Made by a program: the position numbers and the translations under genes. The notes below the pieces were generated by a model. The model searched no databases and was not told the origin of the DNA. It saw only the letters and a list, made by a program, of their open reading frames with translations. From positions 50,526,966 to 50,590,965 of the forward strand of contig OW804094.1 in the NCBI GenBank assembly GCA_942159475.1: DNA of 64,000 nucleotides. The letters are read 5' to 3'. Source of the DNA: Sthenelais limicola. Taxonomy: Eukaryota; Annelida; Polychaeta; Phyllodocida; Sigalionidae. This document shows, piece by piece, positions 22,549-32,053 of the stretch; the stretch's first letter is position 1; every line of letters starts with the position of its first letter.

Positions 22549-23880
22549 GTGCAACAAGATCAGAACGTATTGGCTGAAGTTCAGCTAGATGAGGCAGACC
22601 AAGAGCTAAATCCAAATCCACCCATAATGGACGAAGCACAGATGCAGGAGGTTAGGAATCGGCTAAATCAGTTAATCGAGCAGAATATAGCCAACCAGGA
22701 GGGACCAATTGCCCAGCACATCGCCCAAGCAGTACGGGATGCATTGCCGGCAAGGGAAGAAGCCGCACCTCCACCTCCAGAGGCGAACGCGCAGCTTGCC
22801 CAAGCTTTGGTGGCAATGCGCGCCCAGGACCCAAACCTCCGGCGGCCAGACATCTTCAGCAAGCCAACGCTCACGGTAACAACTACACAATTTCTCCAGG
22901 AATACGTACATTACATCAATCAAGCATACCAAATGGATCCAAATGCTTTACCCCGTTATTTATCTACCTATCTGGATGGAAAGGCGCGACAGTGGTTTGA
23001 CCGATATGTAAGAACTCCGGGAAACGATAGAAATAACTATCGGTTAATTTCCCATGCCATGATCGCGTACTTTACCCCGGACGAAAGGAATCTCAGGATA
23101 AGCAAACTGAGAAAACAAAGTGTGAACGAAAAGGTAGAAGACTATGCTTTATACTTAAGAGATATCACCACAGCCAGAGGGTTAAATGAGGACGGTTCTA
23201 TCGAGAAATTAGTAGAAGGACTGAAACCAGGATATGCAAGTATAGTAATGGCGCAAAATCCTATAACCTTCGACGCAGCTGTGAAGTGGGCAAAAATGGC
23301 CGAGGCTGGTGATAAAATTTCTGCTCACCCAGCCATCGATGCCAAAGAACTTTCAGTCTTGGTAGCAAAATCATGCCAGGACTTAACAAAAGCCCACCAG
23401 GAAGAATTAAAATCCCTCCACGAGAAAATAGATTCCCTCACAAAAGCAAGGGAACAGGAGCCAAAAGTCGAGGCGACAGAGGCCGTCCAACACATGGGAA
23501 ACGACCAAGGTGGTCACCAAGGCGGCCAACAGGGAGGCCACCAAGGCGGCCGAGGCCGAGGAAAAGGCCGAGGCAGATGGAACGGCAAAAAGGGACGTGG
23601 AGGATGGAGAGGAAAAGGCCGAGGTAACCAAAATTGGCAAAATAACCAAAACTGGAACGACAACCAGGGAAATGACCAGCAATGGAATGGTAACCAAAAC
23701 TGGCAGGACAACCAAAGTTGGCAAGGAAACCAACCCTGGAATCAAGGATTCAACAATGGTTACCAACAACAGCAACGGCAGCAATCCCACTTAGGAGGAT
23801 CGGATGACCATCTCCTAAAGGAATTTCAAGAATTCCTCCGCCAAAGGAACCAGGGAAACGGTCAAAACCAGACGTATTAG
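22549..23880 (+). CDS. gag: Gypsy Gag polyprotein without zinc knuckle
   Basis: This is the Gag structural protein of the gypsy element, which forms the RNA-packaging particle. The first in-frame ATG is at 22627 (Met-Asp-Glu-Ala); the frame is open back to 22447 with no ATG, so the start is either 22627 or a non-AUG codon such as GTG 22549. Residues about 110-270 (from 22549) carry the retrotransposon Gag capsid signature: YLDGKARQWFDRYV, FTPDERNLRISKLRKQS, VEDYALYLRD and LVEGLKPGY. The C terminus has no CCHC zinc knuckle. It has instead a GGHQGGRGRGKGRGRW-type RGG segment followed by repeated NQNWQ/DNQ units and a Gln-rich tail, which presumably bind RNA as glycine-arginine boxes do in spumaviruses. 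It ends TAG at 23878 and overlaps the pol frame. Confidence 0.85.
   Translation: MQQDQNVLAEVQLDEADQELNPNPPIMDEAQMQEVRNRLNQLIEQNIANQEGPIAQHIAQAVRDALPAREEAAPPPPEANAQLAQALVAMRAQDPNLRRPDIFSKPTLTVTTTQFLQEYVHYINQAYQMDPNALPRYLSTYLDGKARQWFDRYVRTPGNDRNNYRLISHAMIAYFTPDERNLRISKLRKQSVNEKVEDYALYLRDITTARGLNEDGSIEKLVEGLKPGYASIVMAQNPITFDAAVKWAKMAEAGDKISAHPAIDAKELSVLVAKSCQDLTKAHQEELKSLHEKIDSLTKAREQEPKVEATEAVQHMGNDQGGHQGGQQGGHQGGRGRGKGRGRWNGKKGRGGWRGKGRGNQNWQNNQNWNDNQGNDQQWNGNQNWQDNQSWQGNQPWNQGFNNGYQQQQRQQSHLGGSDDHLLKEFQEFLRQRNQGNGQNQTY
23853..23859 (+). promoter_or_regulatory. Programmed -1 frameshift slippery heptamer
   Basis: GGGAAAC lies in Gag phase G GGA AAC (codons Gly-Asn), 19 nt before the gag stop. 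It fits X XXY YYZ exactly. The -1 frame is open from here through the in-frame ATG at 23934 and the whole of pol. GGGAAAC is an established retroviral slippery sequence. A downstream stimulatory stem or pseudoknot could not be assigned by eye. Confidence 0.72.
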
Positions 23881-23933
23881 GGCCAACACGTACTGGAAAC
23901 CAAATTTCCCTCGGGCAGGAAAACAAGAATAAT

Positions 23934-26900
23934 ATGGTGACAAACAAGGAACGACAGGACTATGATTTTGAAAATATGAACTATGAGGAGAAATCCTATA
24001 GGGAGGAAATACTGACAACTGACACTGGAAAACGCATCGACGACCGGGCTACAATAACCCTCAAGCACAACGGAGAGACAGGTAAGGCAATTCCCATAAA
24101 TGCAAAAATTGAAGACGGCTGTATACGTGTCATTGGGTACAATTATGATATTCCAGCTCTTGTAGATACTGGAGCCACTGTCTCAGCTATCAATTATAAA
24201 ATGTATATGCAATGTGCACAGAGAGGTATTGTAAAGGTCAAGCGTATAGCTTGGAAAATATATGTCGCCGATGGCGGACTAGTACATGTCAGAAAGTTAG
24301 CCACCTTAGAATTCACCATTCAGGGTAAGAAATTCTCCCATCAATTCGCGGTAATGAACAATCTAAATCGCCCTATTATTTTAGGTGTAGATTTCTTCCG
24401 TAAATTCAAAGCACATATTAGATTTGACGATGATCCATCTCCCGAGAACATGCCGGTGAGAGCCGTCAGATCAATTACAATTCCACCATATTCAGAGATT
24501 GCTTTAACAGGTGAAATAACGTGTATAAATGATATAGAAGACGAAGGTATTGTTGATAATATGCTAAGGAAAGTGTCTGTCCCCTTCTTAGTACAGAGAA
24601 GTGTGGTAAAACCTAATGACAAAAACAGACACCCGGTGGTTATTCTTAATACAGCAGCATCTACCTATCGCATACACAAAGGTCAAATTCTAGGTCTATT
24701 CACTAAGGTTAAAACAGGGGAAATCTCTGAGGTGCCACAGGAATTGCAAACAACTATAGATGCTATAAATACTGATCAGTCAAGCGTTGCTTCTGACACA
24801 TCTTCAATCTCGTCCCTACAAGAATCATACTACGATAATCACTCAGATTCAGACGCAGACTCTGATATAGAAATCAACGAGTTCTCCAGTGTATATGTCG
24901 ATTCAACTCCAAATATCCAACCAAAGAATGTATTGGATGATTCAGGGAAATTGAGATTAAACTCATTATTGTCAAAATACGAGGATATATTTGTAGGTTC
25001 AGAGAAAGTGCTAGGTACGACCAATCTATATGAGCACGCACTCCATGTAAAACCTAACACAAATCCTTGCCACATGCTGCCTTTCCGCACCACACTTGAG
25101 AAAGCGCAGAAATTCGATGAAGTATGTGAGAAACTGGAAGAGCAAGGAATAATAGAAGAGACAAAAACTGGACCATGGTCTAGTAGGTCTTTTATGGTGC
25201 AGAAATCAAGCGGTGGACATAGGCTCGTTACAGACTTTAGATATCTAAATTCAAATCTCATAAATCAGGCCCTAATCTCTCCAAGGGCGGACGAGTCATT
25301 AGAATATGTAGGGGATTTAAGACCCACCATATTTTCCAAACTTGATGCCCAACAAGGCTTTTTCCAAATTCCACTACACGAAAATTCAAGAGACTATACA
25401 GCCTTCTGCAGCTACAGCAAGAAATACCGATATAAAGTGCTACCTATGGGATTAAAAACTTCCCCGCAGGCTTTCTGTGCGCTAGTAACTACGATACTAA
25501 ATAAGTTAAAGTACAAATGCGCGATCCCATATCTAGACGATCTTTTGATTCTATCAAAAACACAGGAGGACCATTTTAGAGACTTGGGAAACGTCTTCCA
25601 AGCTTTAAGGGAAGGGAGACTAAAACTCAAGCGATCAAAATGCGAATTTTTCCTCGATAGAATAAATTTCCTAGGCATGGTTGTCACCCCACAAGGGATA
25701 CAGCCTTGCCCATCAAAGATCGAAGCACTTCAAAGTTTCCCAAGACCCAAGACAGTATCCCAAGTTCGATCCTTCAACGGATTATGCCAGTTTTTCAAAC
25801 GATTTATAAAGAACTTTAGCACAATAATTAAACCTTTGTATGCTCTAACAAAAGCTGGCTCAAAATTTAACTGGGACAAGTCTTGCGAGAACGCTTTCAA
25901 TACTATGAAACAGGCTATATGCGAAGATGCCCTACTGCATTTCCCAAACTTTGACAAGCAATTTATTCTTGCAACAGACGCGAGCTCAATTTCGGTGGGA
26001 TCCGTCCTAAGTCAAGTTGATGATGCAGGTATTTTAAGACCAGTGGCCTTCGCAGGCAGGTGCCTAAGGAAACACGAAACAAATTATAACACAACAGAAC
26101 GCGAGGCTTTAGCAGTAGTTTATTCCATACTACACTTTAGGCACTATTTGGAGGGCAAAGAGTTCAAGTTATACACTGATCATGCGGCGCTAATTCCCCT
26201 ACTCACGAGTAAACAAAACAAGAATAGAATGGCTAGATGGGCATTAGAGATCCAACAGTTCTCATTCAAAATCGAACACGTGAAAGGTAAGAAAAACATA
26301 GCCCCAGACATTTTATCTCGAAGAGAATACAAGGAGGAAAAACCCATGACAGAACCGCCCCCAAAACCTAAAAGAATCCGTGTAGCCACGCGTGTAAATT
26401 TTGACTCAAAACAAAAGGAACTATCCTTCGATCAAACAGATCCACCAGTCAAAATAATAAATCAAAATCAACCAAAGAAATCGATTTTAAAATCAGACAG
26501 TACTCACCACTACTACTGTGATTGTGAGCTGTCATGGATTCAAGACAATCCTGAAAATAATTACAACCCGATTCTAAGTTCAAACATCCATCTGAAATTA
26601 CCCAGATGGAAATACCCAAATAATCACCCCTTATACCAAACTAGACCCTCAGTTGGATTTACAAATCCAGCCGAAAACAAACAAACAGTTACCATAATAC
26701 CTGGAAGACAACATTTGTTCCCAGATCAAGAAGAGGACCTAGTCTCCTTTGGTCTGGAAGGGGACAAGCAAAAATGTTCTATGACGGCTGCACCTGATTT
26801 TCAGGGAGGGAACGTCATAAATGATAAGGCTAATGGGTGGGATGAAAGATCTATAACCACGCCTAAGCCAATTTCCTATCATACCGAACTGACTCCCTCT

Positions 26901-28583
26901 GGCCATAACAGCAAGCCAGAAGAACTTCCCCAAAATTCAGGAAATACATTTTCTGAAACCGACCGAACAGAAAGGGAAATAAATAATCCAATCCCACGCA
27001 TTTGCGCAACTACCCGCTCAAAAGAAAAAGCAAAGTTATATCCAAATAACTCAGCGGAATTAAAAGCGCAAGCAACAAGGGAATTAAATGATATGGAGGA
27101 AATACTCTCTAAAATGCCTGAAAATGTATTCTCTCCAACCAATTTAAAAAGAGAGCAGGCACGAACTCCATACATTGACGCTATGATGCAATATCTTGAA
27201 AAGGAGATACTACCAGAAGATGACAAAATCTCAAACTTTGTGCTAAATAATAGCAGACATTTTCTGGTTATTGATAATATACTGATGCATTTTTCCCTGG
27301 AAATGTGGAAAAAGTATGGACAATTGACCCTACAAATAGTCATACCGGAGGATTGGGTGGAAAACATATTATATATGTTCCACGATGACCCAATCTCGGG
27401 GCACATAGGACAATCTAAAATGATATCAGCCATGTTGCCAAAAGTATATTGGAGATTCATGAACAGGGACATCAAAAACTATGTCAATACCTGTAATATC
27501 TGTCTCAAATCTAAAAAGATGAAGAAGACCCAAAAATCCCCTATGACTATAAGAGACCCAGCGACGCGTCCTTTTCAACAAGTATGCATAGACGCAATTG
27601 GGCCCCTACCAGAAACAAAGGAAGGTTACAAATATATACACTGTATATTAGACTTTCATTCCAGATTCGCAATAACCTTCCCCACAAAGAATATCGATGC
27701 CGACAGTGCAATTTCAGGAGTGATCCAAAATCTGATATGTAAGCATGGGATACCAGAAACTATCCAATCAGACAATGGGTCCTCATATACGGGTAAGATA
27801 TTCAAAGAGGGATGTGCTAAATATGGGATTAAACAGATCTTTTCCAGCCCCTTTAGGCCCAAATCAAACGGCCTAGTCGAACGGTACAACTCCTGCTTTA
27901 ATACAGCTTTAAGAGCTTATAGCATGGAACAACAAAATCGCTGGAATTTGTACCTACAGCACATCACCTATTCCCTAAACACCTCTGTCAATCAGACAAC
28001 CGGCTACAGCCCATACTACATAATCTATGGGCGCCACCCAGCAACCATTCTGGACTCCTCATTGAAATTGGATAAAGATACCACAAATATCATCCAAAAT
28101 GTGACAGACTCAATTATAGCACAAACTATCGCTAATGAGAATCTGTTGTCCAGACAGAAATCCCAGAAACTAAAAATGAAATACCAACATGATCGCACAG
28201 CGAAATACACCAATATTTCAGTAGGCGACCTAGTCTACATATTGGTGCCAAGTTTATTGGTCAAACATACTTCTAAGAAACTTCAACAAACGTTTCAAGG
28301 ACCACATATAGTGTGCAAATTCACTTCCCCAACATCAGTTGTTTTAAAGGATATACACACTAACAAACTTTTCAAAAGACCATACCACGTAGACAGGCTT
28401 AAACGAGTCCAAGACATACAGGAAAATCCCTTTGCGGAACGTTTAATTAAAAGCCTGCCTCCAAAGCAGAAAAAGCTTTGGAACAGGACAAAAGGAAAAA
28501 TTTCTCCAAAAGAGCAGCTTCTAAAGACAGACGCGACGATTTCCCCTCGTCCCAGTCATTCAAAGCTCAAGAGAAAATCCTAA
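23934..28583 (+). CDS. pol: Gypsy Pol: protease, RT, RNase H, integrase
   Basis: This is a complete Ty3/gypsy Pol of 1549 aa from the ATG at 23934; the frame opens earlier and overlaps gag in the -1 frame, so it is probably made as a Gag-Pol fusion. Aspartic protease: ALVDTGATVSA near residues 75-85, later ILGVDF. RT: GGHRLVTDFRYLN, FSKLDAQQGFFQI, and the catalytic YLDD near 533-536. RNase H: FILATDASS near 679, EREAL near 722, YTDH near 746. Integrase: HHCC zinc finger (HDDPISGH near 1149, CNICLKSKK near 1187), catalytic Asp in CIDAIGPL near 1217, QSDNGSSY near 1279 and Glu in GLVERYN near 1315. A GPY/F-like end (QGPHIV ... HVDRLKRV) lies near 1460. Order and motifs are standard, with every active-site residue present. 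The unusual feature is a roughly 290-residue, Pro/Asn/Ser-rich, apparently unstructured linker between RNase H and integrase (about 800-1100). No chromodomain is seen. Confidence 0.95.
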   Translation: MVTNKERQDYDFENMNYEEKSYREEILTTDTGKRIDDRATITLKHNGETGKAIPINAKIEDGCIRVIGYNYDIPALVDTGATVSAINYKMYMQCAQRGIVKVKRIAWKIYVADGGLVHVRKLATLEFTIQGKKFSHQFAVMNNLNRPIILGVDFFRKFKAHIRFDDDPSPENMPVRAVRSITIPPYSEIALTGEITCINDIEDEGIVDNMLRKVSVPFLVQRSVVKPNDKNRHPVVILNTAASTYRIHKGQILGLFTKVKTGEISEVPQELQTTIDAINTDQSSVASDTSSISSLQESYYDNHSDSDADSDIEINEFSSVYVDSTPNIQPKNVLDDSGKLRLNSLLSKYEDIFVGSEKVLGTTNLYEHALHVKPNTNPCHMLPFRTTLEKAQKFDEVCEKLEEQGIIEETKTGPWSSRSFMVQKSSGGHRLVTDFRYLNSNLINQALISPRADESLEYVGDLRPTIFSKLDAQQGFFQIPLHENSRDYTAFCSYSKKYRYKVLPMGLKTSPQAFCALVTTILNKLKYKCAIPYLDDLLILSKTQEDHFRDLGNVFQALREGRLKLKRSKCEFFLDRINFLGMVVTPQGIQPCPSKIEALQSFPRPKTVSQVRSFNGLCQFFKRFIKNFSTIIKPLYALTKAGSKFNWDKSCENAFNTMKQAICEDALLHFPNFDKQFILATDASSISVGSVLSQVDDAGILRPVAFAGRCLRKHETNYNTTEREALAVVYSILHFRHYLEGKEFKLYTDHAALIPLLTSKQNKNRMARWALEIQQFSFKIEHVKGKKNIAPDILSRREYKEEKPMTEPPPKPKRIRVATRVNFDSKQKELSFDQTDPPVKIINQNQPKKSILKSDSTHHYYCDCELSWIQDNPENNYNPILSSNIHLKLPRWKYPNNHPLYQTRPSVGFTNPAENKQTVTIIPGRQHLFPDQEEDLVSFGLEGDKQKCSMTAAPDFQGGNVINDKANGWDERSITTPKPISYHTELTPSGHNSKPEELPQNSGNTFSETDRTEREINNPIPRICATTRSKEKAKLYPNNSAELKAQATRELNDMEEILSKMPENVFSPTNLKREQARTPYIDAMMQYLEKEILPEDDKISNFVLNNSRHFLVIDNILMHFSLEMWKKYGQLTLQIVIPEDWVENILYMFHDDPISGHIGQSKMISAMLPKVYWRFMNRDIKNYVNTCNICLKSKKMKKTQKSPMTIRDPATRPFQQVCIDAIGPLPETKEGYKYIHCILDFHSRFAITFPTKNIDADSAISGVIQNLICKHGIPETIQSDNGSSYTGKIFKEGCAKYGIKQIFSSPFRPKSNGLVERYNSCFNTALRAYSMEQQNRWNLYLQHITYSLNTSVNQTTGYSPYYIIYGRHPATILDSSLKLDKDTTNIIQNVTDSIIAQTIANENLLSRQKSQKLKMKYQHDRTAKYTNISVGDLVYILVPSLLVKHTSKKLQQTFQGPHIVCKFTSPTSVVLKDIHTNKLFKRPYHVDRLKRVQDIQENPFAERLIKSLPPKQKKLWNRTKGKISPKEQLLKTDATISPRPSHSKLKRKS

Positions 28584-29278
28584 TTAAGAATACAAAGGAG
28601 GATTACAGTCCCCAACCGGCCCGTCAAATTATTATCCCTAAGCTTTATTTAAACAAGCATAGACGGTCGGAACTCCTTCACAGCATTACCCCCTTTGTTC
28701 TATCAAAACATAGCAGATTAAAGCCAGACCAAAAAGCATGCCATAGACAAGCAATTGCAACCTAAAAGTAAGCTATCACAAGAGACGCCAATCCCCACCC
28801 ACAATTATCTTAATACGCAATGCTGGAAGCTTATCCAGAGCGACAACTGACATAGGAAACAATAGATAAAGTGACAAAGCCGACCATGTGTTACTGTCGC
28901 GACAAACATGTGGGTTCAGCGGACTTGCTGGCGAGCCGCTGTGACACTAACGCTTAATCACACCCATAGAATTAACGAATACACATCCTTATCCAAGCTC
29001 CTTGACGGCTATTTCAAATATGAATACAGTGGCCTAGCCAACCAACTGGTCGCCATCATATAAGCGACACGTCTTAGAAGCTGGATAGTCACTTCCTTCC
29101 TACCCTACAATAGAACAACATCGCGTCCAGGTGAAAGCAAAACTAAGCAATTTGCCGACTATAAGTCTATAGGCAAGACACTACGCTATGGCGAGGTAAT
29201 TATCTGACTATTGTTGATATACATATATATATATTATATATATAAATAATTTTATCATCTAGAGATGATACATCTTAC
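28584..29278 (+). other. pol-env spacer of the gypsy element
   Basis: About 695 bases lie between pol and env. A second frame (28478-28765) overlaps the pol end and continues for 182 bases past its stop; it would encode a Lys/Arg-rich 95-aa peptide with no recognised domain, possibly a shadow. TCTAG at 29258-29262 just before the env ATG, after an AT-rich pyrimidine stretch, could serve as the splice acceptor of an env subgenomic RNA. Confidence 0.45.
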
Positions 29279-32053
29279 ATGCATAATAATCTATTTTGTA
29301 TGCAATTTTACCCATATATTTGGGTTGAGAGTCAACGCTCTCCTAGCTTAGTATTATATTTGCAATTCATTTTACATACTCGTATTATATCAGGAACAAT
29401 TGTTTTTAGGATACAACTCCTCCCGTGGTATATATACCTGATGATCCATCTGTCAGGGGCAGCAAAACCTACACTAAGGCAAAACGTAGGCCTATTATTT
29501 GAACCTTTACCAGCGCCCATCGTCAATGGACATGACACCACGGAACTAATACTCGCAGTCCCATATAATATACCCCCACTGCCGAGGAAATCTATCTCTT
29601 ACAAACAAGAGATACAGGATTTAACCTACCACACGGTATATTCTGAAGATTTATCCATGACACTGTGTAAACAAGCGGAAACTATAGATTCAATGATCAG
29701 GGAAATAGACACACAGACGTCTGGAACCATGGATTCAATTAAGTTATTTTTATCAAATCCAATATCCCAGGAAGCGGTGAGAAACAAGAGAGCCGCGCCC
29801 CTAGGATTCTTGAGTGGCTTATTCAAAGGAATTTTTGGCCTAGCTACAATGGATGATATTAATAATATCATAGGAACCATGTACAACATCGATATAGTTC
29901 TTCAAAACTTTGCAGGCCAAGATATCCAAACAGCCAAACTACTCAAGAAGGTAATAAACCAGCAAAACTCTTTTAGAAATATGTATATATCAGAACAATC
30001 ATTAATGAACGGAGCGCTAGATAATATGGCCAGTACCTTAGATGGATGGGACAAAAACTTTACTATTCGGTTGGGTCAGATCGACGCAAATGCTGCAAAT
30101 GAACGATCCCAACTCGCAGTACTAATGGAGGCTATCTCCACATTAACCAACAAACTGCATTTTCTATTATCCCTACAATCCGTTTCAAACTCTTTAAGAC
30201 TTTTGGCCACAGGGATACTCACCCCTGATATAGTAGACCCTAAGGAATTTGCAATGTACATGACCAAGATCGACTTGCAACTTAAATTAGCATCTCCAGG
30301 CTCCAGAGTAGCGGTAACTGACATCGACTATTATTTTTCTCAGAAACTGTCGGTTTTCTTATACTCTAACAAACACCTATATATACATATACCTATAATA
30401 ATCTCATCCACTGAGGCTCTGTTCGATATCTACCAAGCAATAATAATTCCAGTACCAGTAAACACCAACAGTACTCCCACCATAGGTACAACCACCTTAA
30501 ATACGAAAGTTGAATTCCTAGCAGTATCTAGGGATAAAAGGATATTTCTGGAAATGACTGGAAGAGATTTACATGCGTGCCAAGGGGAGGCAATTAGAAT
30601 ATGTCAAAGGACAGCCCCGCGTATACACTCGTCGTCACCATCATGTCTAGTAAGTATTTTTCTAGACGACACGAAAAATATTAACGCAAAATGCATCTTC
30701 TCTATCCAGCCCCTAGCGAGCCCAGAAACAAACGCCATAGCAATCAGCAAAGACGAGTATCTAATAACAACTAACCAGGAATTTTACACGATCATTTGCC
30801 ATGGGGAAACGGCCAGGAGACACAGAGCTAGGGCCTCCTTTATATTGGGAATCCCATGCTTCTGTACAGCGACCGTAGAAGATATAGCTATACCAAACTC
30901 ACGATTACCGTGTAACACTTCAGACTCGTTCCACTATACTCTTCATACGTCTAACTTGCCTTTCCTAAGAGCTATGGACATCAACACGGAGCTGATAACA
31001 GCAAGCAGTGTCAGGCATGCCCCAATACATTTCAATCCCCCGAATCTAAGTATTTTCCTATCAAAATTAAAGAACTCACCCAGATTAGACACACTATCTA
31101 AAATGGATCTGCTCCCATTCGCAGACGCGTTACTTAAAAACGCCACGGAGCTAAAAATACCAAATCTACAACCGGTAATACAGGATGATTCCCTTATGAG
31201 CAAAATAATGAATCATCAGGCTTGGGCATATATCACTCCAATTCTATCAATAATGGCAACAATAGTATCAATTTATAACTTATGTAGAGCAAACAGAGCA
31301 GCACCCATGATAGCCTTCGCTAGGACAGCATCTGCCTATAGATACATAACAGATATAGAAGATGCACTAGTAAAAAGGAATATAACTCACATAAAACACG
31401 AACCAGCAGCGATTCCCCATAGACCAGGAAAACCTGCATATTTCAAACTGCTCAACCAGGAAGAAAATACAAACCTATTTACCATCGCTCTAGTAATCTT
31501 TGTGTCTTACGCAACAATTAAAATATTAATCAAAATGTACACCTGGTGTAAAAAGAAGGTAGGAATCTTGTCTAAAGATAGACGCACCACACCAAAGATT
31601 GTCCTCAAATTATACGGGTCCAGCCACTATTGTTTTACCCTTCTGGACCTACCCTATGAGCTGGATGAAATCACGCCTGTGAGTGCCCCTCGATTACTAC
31701 AGATAGAGGCGCACACCTTCCCAGTGCCAAAGGCCAAGTTCGGCTGGTCAGGACCGCTAACACTAAAAACAAACGGAGAGGACCAGGAATTTTATTTACC
31801 AACTGAACTGAACTTGCCCTATAGAGCTTTCTTCAATATTATCCCAGCCCTCAAGGACGAAACAATAACCAAAAGACTAGTTATGTCAACACCAAACTCC
31901 CCACCGATCACCATACGGGAGAAAACAAAAGAGGACAAGGACATGGAAGAAAATCCAATAGCAGAAACACAACCTCAGAGCACAACCGAATCCTTAGTGA
32001 ACGACTTACTAAAAACCCTAATCGCTACCCCTACGGTAATAACTACAGAATAG
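29279..32053 (+). CDS. env: Gypsy Env, F-type fusion glycoprotein
   Basis: A 924-aa membrane glycoprotein in the third ORF position typical of errantivirus-like elements. The N terminus has a hydrophobic stretch (about 35-60) that may be a late or internal signal peptide, so the true start could be a downstream Met such as the one in YLMIHLSG. RNKR at 168-171 (29780-29791) is a furin-type site; immediately after it is a Gly/Phe/Leu-rich hydrophobic segment resembling a fusion peptide, then a helical, heptad-prone region (about 190-290). That order is the F-protein plan shared by baculovirus F and insect errantivirus Env. Cys residues are scattered through 570-625. Hydrophobic segments lie at about 648-668 and 733-752, the second followed by CKKK. 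About 170 further residues form an unusually long C-terminal tail with no recognised motif. The frame is intact with no stops. F-type family membership rests on architecture, not on an alignment. Confidence 0.8.
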   Translation: MHNNLFCMQFYPYIWVESQRSPSLVLYLQFILHTRIISGTIVFRIQLLPWYIYLMIHLSGAAKPTLRQNVGLLFEPLPAPIVNGHDTTELILAVPYNIPPLPRKSISYKQEIQDLTYHTVYSEDLSMTLCKQAETIDSMIREIDTQTSGTMDSIKLFLSNPISQEAVRNKRAAPLGFLSGLFKGIFGLATMDDINNIIGTMYNIDIVLQNFAGQDIQTAKLLKKVINQQNSFRNMYISEQSLMNGALDNMASTLDGWDKNFTIRLGQIDANAANERSQLAVLMEAISTLTNKLHFLLSLQSVSNSLRLLATGILTPDIVDPKEFAMYMTKIDLQLKLASPGSRVAVTDIDYYFSQKLSVFLYSNKHLYIHIPIIISSTEALFDIYQAIIIPVPVNTNSTPTIGTTTLNTKVEFLAVSRDKRIFLEMTGRDLHACQGEAIRICQRTAPRIHSSSPSCLVSIFLDDTKNINAKCIFSIQPLASPETNAIAISKDEYLITTNQEFYTIICHGETARRHRARASFILGIPCFCTATVEDIAIPNSRLPCNTSDSFHYTLHTSNLPFLRAMDINTELITASSVRHAPIHFNPPNLSIFLSKLKNSPRLDTLSKMDLLPFADALLKNATELKIPNLQPVIQDDSLMSKIMNHQAWAYITPILSIMATIVSIYNLCRANRAAPMIAFARTASAYRYITDIEDALVKRNITHIKHEPAAIPHRPGKPAYFKLLNQEENTNLFTIALVIFVSYATIKILIKMYTWCKKKVGILSKDRRTTPKIVLKLYGSSHYCFTLLDLPYELDEITPVSAPRLLQIEAHTFPVPKAKFGWSGPLTLKTNGEDQEFYLPTELNLPYRAFFNIIPALKDETITKRLVMSTPNSPPITIREKTKEDKDMEENPIAETQPQSTTESLVNDLLKTLIATPTVITTE

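Noticed and set aside
23407..23790. Antisense Leu/Val-rich frames opposite the end of gag
   Set aside because: Mirror of the Gln/Asn/Gly codon repeats in Gag.
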